Source: Cheiracanthium punctorium (Eukaryota; Arthropoda; Arachnida; Araneae; Cheiracanthiidae). From it: a stretch of 64,000 bases of DNA. Below are positions 46,132-56,393 of the stretch, in pieces; position 1 is the first letter of the stretch, and the number at the start of each line of letters is the position of its first letter. A program made the position numbers and the translations under genes. Location: assembly GCA_038373885.1 (NCBI GenBank), contig JAWZYV010019586.1:124001-188000 (forward strand). Reading direction: 5' to 3'. The notes beneath the pieces are model-generated. The model saw only the letters and a list, made by a program, of their open reading frames with translations, had not been told where the DNA came from and did not search any database.

Positions 46132-48514
46132 ATAGATATCTGAAAACCTTAGTGATATACTCAGATGATTAGTTTTCAACCCCTGTGGATTCGAAGAAAT
46201 AATGTAACAATGATGGAATTTAAGATTAGCAAATATTTAAAATAAGCAAACATTAATTTAAAGATGAATATAAGTTTTCAAAATTAGTTTTAAGAGCTTC
46301 TGGGTAACCAAATACACAATACACATTTTGCTGCTTTAAGACTGTTTTTTTTCTGGAAATCATGTACACTTTTGAACAGCTTTTTAAAGAAATTTAATTG
46401 CACTAGAGACTCAGAAAAATTTAGATTGTCTCTTTACAAATTGTACTCTGAACTGTTATAAACAATAATCACATATGAGTTACGAAACACTCAGGAAAAA
46501 ATGCTGAACATGCTGAATTTTGCTATATTTCCCTAAACAGGTAGGTTCTCTACCCATTTTTTAAGACGATTTTTGGGCTGAATTTTTCTTAAAGTTGCAT
46601 GAGATATGCAATCTTACTATCCATAGTGCATTGGGTGAAGAGGTATTATTTCACCACAAATGTTTAACACCATTGGTTTGTTTTTAAAGGAGTTCAAAAG
46701 TCCTTTAACACCTATCGCTTTGCAAAAGGAACATTCTTAATTAAAGCTTTAACAATTTCGCTGCCACCAAGGTTTCAGAATTTTGATTATTATAGGAGAA
46801 AATTACATTCGCAAGCCTAGACGTTTAATTTTCCGATTTGAGCTGTTTTACATTTATTCTTTCTTTTAGAAGTTCGGGACAAAATTAAGAATTTTCGCTT
46901 GCAGCTCAAGAACAGTCGAATACAACTTTTAAACTAATGAAAATGGTCTTTGTAATATCACCGAAATTTTGGACCCAAAATATTCTTTACTTTAAAAAAT
47001 ATTAAAATTGTTTTAAAAAATCGATTAAAAAAGTTATGAGAAAAGCTTCAAAATAACATTAAACAATATTTATGATTGTGAAGATAATTTAGGTTTATTG
47101 AATACCTAATATATGAACTTAAGAAGCACAAGGATTAAAAAGAAAAATCACACTTCTTCTGAGTGCAGGTTTAGTATTAATGCAGTATGAGTGTTAAAAA
47201 TGTAATTATTTTCTATGTTTTATGCACTGTCAGTGAAAATGTTAGTTAAGTTATATTACACGCGCTTTCTCATATTTTCATTTAGTCGGGGATAAATATA
47301 AAAGGTCTAGTTGTAAACATTTTCAAATCTGACCTTATAGTTAGAATATCAAATATACCGAAATACGAATCATTTTACGAGGAAAGTAATCTTTAATTTA
47401 AAAAGAAATGGCCACTTCTGTCTATATATAATGGGACAAACACCAGGCTGCAACTTAAGGATGTAAATTATTAATAAGAATATAAAGAAAATTTAAACGG
47501 TACATTAGCTCTGATAAATAACATATACTATCGTAATATTCATTTAATTATAATGTAAAACATTTGTACGGCTCTTATCTGAATAAAATGGTTATTTCTA
47601 TAAAACTTTATTTAAATTAAAGTTAGCTAAACCGCAGAAACGTAAAATTGTTTGAATTGCTGCCAAAAGGGGGGCAGTATTTAACCCACATCCGTACCTC
47701 GTACATATATCTGGGAACAGTAAGGCTCGATTGCTTACATTCTTTCTCTCTCTTTTTAGGGATCATGTATCACAAGCACATGCATAGCACACACGCTTTT
47801 CATCAACGACATAGCTCAAAAATTGGCGAATTTTAGCTATGTCTGTTTTTAGAATGCCCTAAAAGAATAGTCCACCCCTGTAAGATTGTCATATCACTTA
47901 ACTAAATCAGCCGGATCAGTCAGAGGATTAATATATATTTTTAATAAGTTTCATTCTATTTTTAAACGTAAAATCATTCCATTGTAAAATTACCTTTTTT
48001 TGAGATATGACATTGTTGAAAGTTTGGTAGCTACTCGAGGACTATCTACTTAAGGAAGGGAAGTCTTTCACTGAATACTTTACATTGTATATGGAGGAAA
48101 TCGCATTTAGATCGACAGCCTCGCTGTAGGCTAGAGCCCTGGACCTGTACACTTCAGCCCTTCTCTTATGTTCAGTGGCTCATCCACTCGGCAATTGGTC
48201 GACAGTCGTTAAAAGGAATCAGCGATATCTGCCAATGGAATCAGCAATATCTGCCTTTTAACACAGAAAGCCAACGGATTGAAGCTTTGACACCATCATT
48301 AGTCCTACCTGCAAAAGTTTTATTTTCACAACGTACAACTATTTACAATTTTTGTCACGCATAACATCATTTTAATAATTTGAGACAGAAAATTTAATTT
48401 TACCACAAATGGGGACTTTAACCATCACTAAGGAAATAGATCATAGGAACTTATTTTAATTACCTTGAGATATTTTCTAATATTTAAGTGGTTTTCTCCG
48501 AAAGTTACGTAATA
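46132..48514. other. No gene seen between genes 6 and 7
   Basis: A 21-bp direct duplication GGAATCAGCRATATCTGCC lies near 48216-48257. Otherwise unrecognised. Confidence 0.5.
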
Positions 48515-48605
48515 CGGTTTAGGACCCCTTAGAAAGTCTCCCACGGAGGACAATCCCACCCCGGCCTAGATACCTAGCGCAGATTATTGGCCATAACCCA
48601 CAATT
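48515..48605 (+). repeat. SINE body fragment
   Basis: GGTTTAGGACCCCTTAGAAA then GTCTCC and a following GGCCTAGATACC-GCAGATTATTGGCC match the fragments at 7.5 and 23.7 kb. Confidence 0.45.
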
Positions 48606-48686
48606 CCATTTCCATTTTCTAATATTTACAGCATTCACCAGAAATTTAACCAGTTTTACTTTCTGAAAATAAAACTTTAATACGTG

Positions 48687-48733
48687 GGCCAAAGGATGAC
48701 GTCAAAGCTTCGTGACGTCACAGTTCTTTGGCC
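48687..48733. repeat. Inverted repeat carrying two TGACGTCA sites
   Basis: GGCCAAAG and CTTTGGCC bracket two TGACGTCA octamers (48697-48704, 48713-48720) separated by AAGCTTCG. TGACGTCA is the CREB/ATF consensus; here it may simply be part of a foldback. Confidence 0.6.
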
Positions 48734-49590
48734 TTTCCAAATTTAGGAGGCGTTGTAACAGAGAATATTGAATGAATTCGGAATGATTTGAAGATGTGAA
48801 AGGTTTCGTACGGCCAATTTTATTCATCCATCTTACAATTTTATTCTCATAACACGCATTCATTCGATAATTACATTTTAAAATAAATTTAAGAATTTCA
48901 AATCAATTTATTAAAAAATACAATATGACTCGTATCATGCTATACTTAAGCTCTCATACACTTTCAATATGATTAGGAAGGGGAAGAAATTGAAGTGAAA
49001 CATACAAAATTCTAATGTCTAATGATAAAATTTCAAGATTCATATAATTTATAACAAATTATAAATGTGAACAACAATTATAAGGTATTGTCAATCTATT
49101 ACTTTTCCCTTTTGTATGAAGGAGACTCATTTTTTTGACATGATCGTTTACGGAAGATCCTAGTTTTAGCAATTGAAAAATAGGACCAACATTATATTGC
49201 TCTGCAAGAATCAGTTGCAATTTATTGATTTTTCGTACGACCTTAAACATTTTTCGGATTTCTAGATTTTCATTTGCTTTACACGGGGCAACTTTCTCAT
49301 AATTTTATTTTATCCAGTTCAAAGTGGAAGTTCAAAGTTTTGTATGCTGTATTACACTATCGATACATAATTTTTTAAAAGCCTTAAATTAATAAATGAT
49401 ATGTACTTGTGCATATGTTTTCCTATATTAAAATGATTGCATGCCTTTCAGTTATTTTATCTGCCTTTATCCCTAACGGAAACGTTTAATAACGTTTAAT
49501 AGTAGGGAAGTTAATCGTGGCACTTCAGTGTTCTGATGGCCATTCACTTTATCTCTTTTTGATACAAAGATACGGTGGCAGATACCATGC
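48734..49590. other. No gene seen
   Basis: AT-rich, unrecognised, up to hairpin copy 2. Confidence 0.55.
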
Positions 49591-49657
49591 TAGCAATTTT
49601 GCTCGGGTTACCACTGGCCACGTTAGTCGGCCGATGATGGCCCGAGCAAAATTGCTA
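49591..49657. mobile_element. Hairpin insertion, copy 2
   Basis: A 17-bp perfect stem (TAGCAATTTTGCTCGGG and its complement) surrounds a loop sharing TTACCACTGGCCACG and GGCCGATGATGG with the hairpin at 9793. It has diverged or lacks the outer seven bases of that stem. Confidence 0.7.
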
Positions 49658-50606
49658 CCGCGATATCCCCTTTCTCTGTCCATCCTTGCTTCCTAGCTTG
49701 GGACTTTGAACCCCTTGTTGTAGTCCACCGTTGCTGTCGCACAATGCCGTGCGTTTGAGTTAAAAGGAAATAAACAGTTAACTATTCCTTACGCACTAGT
49801 ATAATTGTATATAATGTTGCGTTCGAAGGTGTTTCAAAACAGAAGTAGATGTTTCATATATTATTTTTTATAAATGCTGTTTAAAAGAATAAGCTCTGTG
49901 CGATGCATTAAAGAAGCAGTTTTATGGGACGTAGCTCTACTCAAAATTACACATGTCGAGACTCATAAGAAAATGTCAATTGAAAAATAGGTATTTCATG
50001 AAGGATGGATATTTTAATCTAAAGAAAGATACGGAAAGTATGTTTTCTTGGCTGCTCTAATATTTTTACTGAAAAAAGAAAAGAAAAGAAATACGGACAT
50101 TTGCCATTAAATCACTGGGATGTGTACTATGATAAAGAATTCTTATCGAACTTTTATTTCTATTTACTTTGAGTTTATTCCTGTTAAGTTGACACAAAAT
50201 TGCAATAGTAGCATTTTCAAGAACGTGAAAGCTTTGTCTTCACACAACACACAAACATACAAGCACTACTTCGCTTTGTTCTACTTATAAAAAAAAATTC
50301 TACTTTTTAGACAGAATGTTTCAAGCAAAAGCACATTTTTTTATTGCACAGTAATTAAGCTGGTCTGGAGCCAGGATTATTCAGATTTGAACTGGGAAAA
50401 CAATTACTTATTTTAATCATATTATTCGTTTTGTTAGTAAAATTTATTTTTTCAAAAACTCCGCAGTTATTTTAACTATATTAAATTTTTATTTTTATAC
50501 TGGTTTAAAAGAACTATTCGATCGCTTAAAGAATAAAATAAGTTTTACATCACCATAGTTTTTTTCCCTTCTAAATTTAGAAGAGATAAAAGTTATGATC
50601 ACTCAT
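49658..50606. other. No gene seen
   Basis: AT-rich, unrecognised, leading to the distal block of gene 7. Confidence 0.55.
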
Positions 50607-50624
50607 CCGTAAAAATTACGCAAT
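50607..50624 (+). promoter_or_regulatory. Conserved distal upstream block, gene 7 copy
   Basis: CCGTAAAAATTACGCAAT, then TTTTGATTTT and CAATGATGT, lies about 380 bp upstream of the ATG. The CAATGATGT part is also present downstream of the gene 4 copy. Confidence 0.45.
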
Positions 50625-50830
50625 CTTTTGATTTTTTCCGCAATGATGTGCTAAAAGTTGTGTAATTGTTAAAAAGCCAAAGTAATAATTTTGTAACAAC
50701 TCCGAATAATAGGGGGGGAATGAAATTTGAAATGTGATCAATAGTGACGTTTGAATTAAAAACCCTATTGCTCAGTAGAGCAAAAAAATTTCTTGAGTTA
50801 AATAGATGCTTGTAATCAGACATCGGTTCA

Positions 50831-50838
50831 TATATAAG
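50831..50838 (+). promoter_or_regulatory. TATA box of His-rich gene 7
   Basis: TATATAAG lies 159 bp before the ATG, the longest TATA-ATG distance in the array. A short repeated CGGTTTTCTGT motif sits in the presumed 5' UTR (50884-50912). Confidence 0.6.
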
Positions 50839-50989
50839 GTCTGAAATTAGTATAAATTACCATTGGAATGACTAGGAGCATTCGGTTTTCTGTTTCAGTT
50901 TCCGGTTTTCTGTAACAGACGTTACTTGTAATAAAAATCAATCATTTCAGCTAATACTCTTGTAAAAAGTAGAAATTTAAAATTCCACC

Positions 50990-51277
50990 ATGAGTTCAAC
51001 CAGCATCATGATATTCCTCCTCTGCTTGACAGTTGCAGTTATGTATGCATATGGTGTTCCAGTTCCTGGAGAAGAAGCTCGACACCATCACCATCACGGT
51101 CACCATGATCATCACCACCATGATCACCATCATCATGAACACCACGACCATCATCATGATCATCACCATGACCACCATCATGACCATCACCATCACGAAC
51201 ACCATGATCATCATCATGATCATGGACACCACCATCATCATGGTCATCATCATCATCACGGACATCATCACAAATAA
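50990..51277 (+). CDS. Secreted histidine-rich peptide, array gene 7
   Basis: The 95-residue precursor has the signal peptide MSSTSIMIFLLCLTVAVMYA, then VPVPGEEAR and a 64-residue tract with the same block order as gene 5: H5-G, HHD, HHHHD, HHHHE, HHD, three HHHD, HHHHE, then Gly-spaced blocks and a terminal Lys. It is slightly shorter because one Gly block is absent and an HHHDHG junction replaces HHHHHG. TATATAAG is 159 bp upstream and AATAAA 88 bp after the stop. It shares a distal upstream block with genes 3 and 4. Confidence 0.92.
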   Translation: MSSTSIMIFLLCLTVAVMYAYGVPVPGEEARHHHHHGHHDHHHHDHHHHEHHDHHHDHHHDHHHDHHHHEHHDHHHDHGHHHHHGHHHHHGHHHK

Positions 51278-51364
51278 AGGCCTGAAAGCCAGAGAACTTG
51301 AGAGATTTTATGTTGCATATATTAAATATTAGCTTTTTGCTGCTTTGTAAATATTTCAAACTTT

Positions 51365-51370
51365 AATAAA
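51365..51370 (+). terminator. Polyadenylation signal of His-rich gene 7
   Basis: AATAAA lies 88 bp after the stop codon. Confidence 0.6.
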
Positions 51371-51761
51371 ACAAATCTTAATATGTTATGATTTTCTTCT
51401 TGTTTTGTTTATAAATTTGAGCATCTATATCACAAGTAGCAAGTCATTTTTTATTATTTATAAAGGTAAATTACAAGAAATAATCGAACAGTGTAATTTT
51501 TATCACATGAGGAATTATATTTTGAATAATTTACTAATTATAAATTACTGAAAATAAATAAATAAATAAAAATTTAAAAAGAAAATATAAACATGAAGCA
51601 TCTGTACATAGCTAAACTTTAAATGAGATGTTCCAAAATGAACTGGAAACCATAATTTGTTATATTTTTTAATGCAATTGAAATTTGGAAAATCTCTTTG
51701 ATAACTACATACAAATTATTTTAGTAATAGCATTAATAGATAATTTCATCGTTCTTCTTCT

Positions 51762-51930
51762 TCAGCACCACGGCCTGTCACAGGCCAAGGCCGTCCGTCT
51801 CCATGAGCCTCTTCTATTTGACTCTATTTGGGGCAATCGGTTGACTCCCAGTTCTCTAAGATCTCCCTCAACAGAATCTAACCACCTTGTGGGGGGTCTA
51901 CCTCTTTTCCGTTTACCTTCTATTTTTGAA
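51762..51930 (-). pseudogene. 3' end of a non-LTR retrotransposon (C-terminal ORF fragment)
   Basis: On the minus strand the sequence reads KRKRGRPPTRWLDSVEGDLR, then ELGVNR and later SNRRGSWRRT before TGA. This basic G-R-P-x-T-R-W-L-D tail is typical of reverse-transcriptase ORFs of jockey/RTE-like LINEs. A short GAAGAAGAA run follows the stop, consistent with a LINE 3' tail, and the element is 5'-truncated at about 51931. Confidence 0.65.
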
Positions 51931-51931
51931 A

Positions 51932-53886
51932 AAGTCACTAATTAAATGGGTTAGAGTCATTATATCTAAAAAGATGTCTCAGCTATCTAATGCGGCTGGC
52001 CTTTATAACAGTGTTATCATCAGAAATCCTTAATTTATAATTAGTGATAATAATAATATTATTAGAAATTTTTTATGTGTTTGAAATTATTTTGGAAGTT
52101 CTAAATACATTTTTAAGTACCTAGAATATAAGAAAATGATTCCCTAATTTTATTTAAAAATAGTGAGTCTGTCTATTCTTCTGATACAAATTTACATTGT
52201 AAACAAATAGCTGTCGATAAAAGCTCACTAATTGATGTAAATACAAATCACTATATATAAAATTGTCTCTTTTGCTATTAGTTTAACAAAATGTAAAATT
52301 GGATACAAAAACCAATGACGTCCTTTAAGAGGAAACCCAGAGTAAAGAAACTAATATCGATACTCCTCGGAAATATTTTAGGAATAAGAAGTAAGCCATG
52401 GTGTGATTTCTCCCCCCTACCCTACCCGAAGCAAAATTTATGTTAGTCGCTAAAATAAGACTTCATAACACAAGGACATTACATGCCATAAGGTGACCAG
52501 AATTTTGAACGTAGAATTGAGGACATGTCCCAAATTCTGAAACAAAATTAGGGACATTTTATAATTAATGAAATAATTAACAGTAATCTAAATAAAAACA
52601 ATTTAATGAATAAAAATTGTGTCCAATTGCTTTTTACGTTTTGGGGACAACTCGCAATGCATAAATTGTTTTTCTGGTTCAATTTTCAGAGGATAGCTGA
52701 TAAAATAGCACAAATTATTAGCATTTTCGGTCAAATGGCATGTTAAAATCATAGTAATGTCCTGCCAGTACGGTAAGCAGTGCGGGCATAGGGAAGAGAG
52801 AAAAATTACAATAAGATACTGAATATTGTGATTTTTCAAGTATTTCATTATATTCTATGAAAAAAAAAATCGACAGTAAAGATTAAGAATAAATGAATAG
52901 ACTAAATACTATCATATACTCTAAATAATATAATATAAATGCGCACACTTAAACCTTTGATTTTTGCACTGAAACTTGTGTGAAAAAAAAAAGCGTGATT
53001 TTCGAGCTTTTTGGAAATCTATATTAGATGCTAATTTTTTTTTTATTAAAATAACCAATAAATGAGTAAATTTCAATCAAACTTTATATATATCAAATAG
53101 GGAAGCGCTTTTTTTTAATGAGACCTTAATTTTTTGCCAGAAGATTTTGTTTACTACTTTCAATAAACATTTTTGGATACACATTGTGAGAAACCTTAGA
53201 ATGAATTATTCTTTTAAACGGTGATGTCAGATAGTGCTCTATTAACTTAAAAACTAAATTATTTCAAGGGAAGCTGCAGATCTAAGAATTTATTATCGCT
53301 TGTTTCACCACTAGTTACAAACAAATGCAAATAATAAGAAGAAGAAAGAAAGAAAAATAAAAAATATGAAAAATAACTGCTCTCTAACAGAAAATAGTCT
53401 GAATTTTTGAAGTTGATTAAATTTTTGAATTAACTTTTACGAACACTGTTTTTATTTTTTTAAATAAATTTCGGCTTAACGGTATATATGAAAATATAGT
53501 ACAGACTGCACAGTGGGCGACAGCTAAATAACAGGTGACTGGATCTATTTTCTCTGCAGTTATACAAGAGGGCAAGTGAACAAACAGGCAATAAGAAAAA
53601 GAACTCGAGTTTGAAATATTGATTTTTAATTAAGTGGAATTATACGAAAGAAATAATTTAGTGCGCAGTAAAATCTATATCTAAATTTTCCTTTTAAAAA
53701 TAACGTAAACAATCTTTGTAACAAAAGGGTGCATTTAACATTGTTTTGCAGCAAACTTTAGCTAAATAATTGGTAATTGGGTCTTTTCCTCAGTAGCTAT
53801 AAAATAAAAATGTCATGTGAACATGTAGTAAATAAAACAGAGGAAAAACGTCATTGGAATGTGTTAAAATTTATTTCCAAATATTA
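51932..53886. other. No gene seen
   Basis: A CATAAGGTGACCAGAA motif at about 52488 resembles the end of a hAT-type element, but no second end was found. Confidence 0.5.
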
Positions 53887-54121
53887 ATGTATATATATAT
53901 ATATATAAATGAATGTTTGTGTGTGTGTTTGTGTGTATGTATGTATGTATGTGGCTGCATGTGTATGGCGCTGAAAAACTCCAAAACCATTTGACCGATC
54001 ACCATGAAATTTGGTACATTTAAGACTTGTCGCATAGAAGGTTTTTATGCTATCCATTTTCCTCGAGCTCGCCGCTAAACGTCAAATTCCTTAATCACAG
54101 AAATACTGTTTATTTATATAT
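53887..54121 (+). mobile_element. Helitron-like 5' end fragment
   Basis: A TA-run then AAATGAATGTTTGTGTGTG, GTATGTATGTATG, and GAAAACTCCAAAACCATTTG, CCATGAAATTTGGTAC resemble the 5' end shared by many arthropod Helitron-type elements. No 3' end is visible; the hAT copy 2 follows directly. Confidence 0.4.
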
Positions 54122-54129
54122 GTATATAC

Positions 54130-54675
54130 TAGAGATGAGACGGGCTCAGCCCGAGCCCAGGCCCGAACCGGGCTCGGGCTCTGTATTCACAATTGCGTTC
54201 GGGCTCTGGCGGGCTCGGGCTCGTGAAAAATTTCTCCTTTATTAATCATACTCCTTGAAATAGATTTTAAAAAGTGATTGGAATGAGGAAAACAAAAGTA
54301 TACTTATAAAAAAAAAAAATAGCGCCACGGGCGCCTAGAAGGTGCGTGAAGCTCTTCGGATACTTCAGAACGCGGCTTATATTGCTTAGTTAGTCATGAG
54401 AAATGACATTATTTGATAAAAATGGATATATAAAGAATTAGTGCATTGAGAGTTTGTAACTATATTTGTCTTTAATTTGCACAAATGGCAAAATTCATTG
54501 TATTCTATCAATGAAGTAATTTGATTTTTTTTTAAATCTTTAGCTGAAATTTCGAGCTCGGGCGGGCTCGGGCTCCGACTTAAATAATATTGCTCGGGCT
54601 CGGGTGGGCTTGGATGAAAAGTCCTCGGGCTCGGGCGGACTCGGGCTTCAAAAATTGAGCCCGAACTCATCTTTA
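54130..54675. mobile_element. Non-autonomous hAT element with GAGCCCG arrays, copy 2
   Basis: The 546-bp copy has the same ends and internal layout as the copy at 9111. It is flanked by a perfect 8-bp duplication GTATATAC (54122-54129 and 54676-54683). Its right duplication overlaps the first base of a TA-target element, so it landed at that element's tip. Confidence 0.92.
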
Positions 54676-54682
54676 GTATATA

Positions 54683-55337
54683 CAGGGTGTCTCAAAAAAG
54701 GTTACACACATTAAAGGATAACACACATTAATTCTTAATCTATTAGAAATAAGCTGTCTATGTGATTTGAAAAAATGTCCAAAATAAAAAATACTATGTT
54801 AAGAAAAAAAAAATTCTCGTTCATTTTTAAAACGTCACAATTTTTCAATTGGTATACCACCCCTGTACAACAAAATTCCCGATTAGTAAAGTTTGCCCCA
54901 TATATAAATGAGATGATGTGAAAATTTTCAGCCTTTCACCATAAAACGTCTCAGAGATATCGTCAAACAGACTATTCATGATTTCGGAAAGAAACGTTTA
55001 TTACAAGAGTGTAAAACAATATTTAATTTGATAATTTTTGAACGAACCCTGAAACGCAATCATTCTACCTGATTTTTTTCCGTCACTTGGAAAGTGGTTT
55101 AAGTCAGCATATATTCATCTTCATATTTCTGACACTTCTAAGGATATAATCCTCAAATTTTATACGTTACCTGATTCGCGTGTGAGAGCACATTTTACTA
55201 ACTAAATTTTTTTCCTACGAGGTTCTACGAATTTGAAAATTGTTAACATTTTGAAAATTGTTTTCCAATTTTCATTTCTCCCTTATCTTTAATAGATAAA
55301 GAATTAAATCGTGCTGCCAATTTTATGGGACACCTTG
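54683..55337. mobile_element. TA-target element CAGGGTGTCT, copy B
   Basis: 655 bp flanked by TA, with ends CAGGGTGTCTCAAAAAAGG and GGGACACCTTG. It is non-coding, is the uninterrupted relative of 14430-15648, and is followed by a short (AC)n run. Confidence 0.75.
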
Positions 55338-55695
55338 TACACACACACACACATACGGTCATTCATTCAACTTTATTGTACGAACGAAAGAGATAGATTT
55401 GCGTTCATTTGCCCGAATCGGTGATTTCAGATGTAAGTATTTTTTAATCTCTTAACAAGTAAGCAGTTTATGTAACAGTTTCATCCATTAACGCAACAGT
55501 TACATTTGATATCAGAAAAAAGTTACTTCTAAGGGTCACTAGAAACAGGCCATTCATTTTTCTTCTACCTCCAGAGGTGTATTTTGCCAATCTGAAGAAG
55601 AGAGAGTGATTCTTTTTTCTTCCTTTTCCTGAAAGTATCGATCAAGCGAGTCGAAAAGGTTGTGAAAGTATAAAAATTCTAAAGTATTGCCATAC

Positions 55696-55703
55696 TATAT
55701 AAG
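55696..55703 (+). promoter_or_regulatory. TATA box of His-rich gene 8
   Basis: TATATAAG lies 100 bp before the ATG. Flanking sequence matches the gene 9 promoter. Confidence 0.65.
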
Positions 55704-55795
55704 TAGAAGAACTAAATTGAATCTTCAGTCTTCCTTCCATTTCGCCAAAGGAAAAGTCTTGTGAATTTCGGTTCCTACACTTTCCTAGGATCAAA

Positions 55796-56101
55796 ATGAA
55801 AGCTACAAAGGCATTTGCATTTGTTTGTTTAGTCAGTTTGTGCATCATGGTTTCTGGCAACCCCGTGCCGTCAGAAGAAGCAAAGCATCACCATCATCAT
55901 GGTCACCATGATCATCATCACCATGATCATCATCATCACGAGCATCATGACCATCATCACGATCACCACCACGACCATCATCATGATCATCACCACGACC
56001 ATCATCATGACCATGATCACCATCATCACGAACATCATGATCACCATCATGACCACCATGACCATCATCACCACGATCATCACGGTCACCATCATCACTA
56101 A
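55796..56101 (+). CDS. Secreted histidine-rich peptide, array gene 8
   Basis: The 101-residue precursor has the signal peptide MKATKAFAFVCLVSLCIMVS. GNPVPSEEAK follows, with Lys in place of the Arg seen in most members. The 71-residue tract is spaced by Asp and Glu nearly to the end (five HHHD units, DHDHHHHE, HHDHHHDHHD), with Gly only at the first and last spacer. No terminal Lys follows the final HHHH. Gene 9 is its closest relative by signal peptide, tract order and flanks. TATATAAG is 100 bp upstream; AATAAA lies 67 and 75 bp after the stop. An intact Tc1 element begins about 290 bp after the stop. Confidence 0.91.
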   Translation: MKATKAFAFVCLVSLCIMVSGNPVPSEEAKHHHHHGHHDHHHHDHHHHEHHDHHHDHHHDHHHDHHHDHHHDHDHHHHEHHDHHHDHHDHHHHDHHGHHHH

Positions 56102-56167
56102 AATACTGTGTACAATTGCAAGTGATAAAGTGTTGTAAATAATTGCCTATTCCTTACACAGAAAGTA

Positions 56168-56173
56168 AATAAA
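56168..56173 (+). terminator. Polyadenylation signal of His-rich gene 8
   Basis: AATAAA lies 67 bp after the stop, with a second one at 56176-56181. Confidence 0.6.
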
Positions 56174-56393
56174 AGAATAAATATTACTTGTGCCCTTTTC
56201 GTTATTTCTATCGTTTATTAATATACTCTTTTTGAAATCATAGTTAAAAATGTATATTTGAAAATATATAGCCTTATACTACATATACTTACTTTTAAAA
56301 AATCATTTTTAAATAAATTACTCAGTGGCAATGAAATTTGAGGATTAGAAAATTTTAAAATCATGTTACTACAATAATCGTATTACTAAAATA

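Noticed and set aside
52488..52560. CATAAGGTGACCAGAA as a hAT element end
   Set aside because: No second end or 8-bp duplication found.
54027..54245. Open frame rich in PEPRPEPGS across the hAT end at 54.1 kb (and similar at 8984-9187)
   Set aside because: It is a translation of the GAGCCCG repeat array, not a gene.
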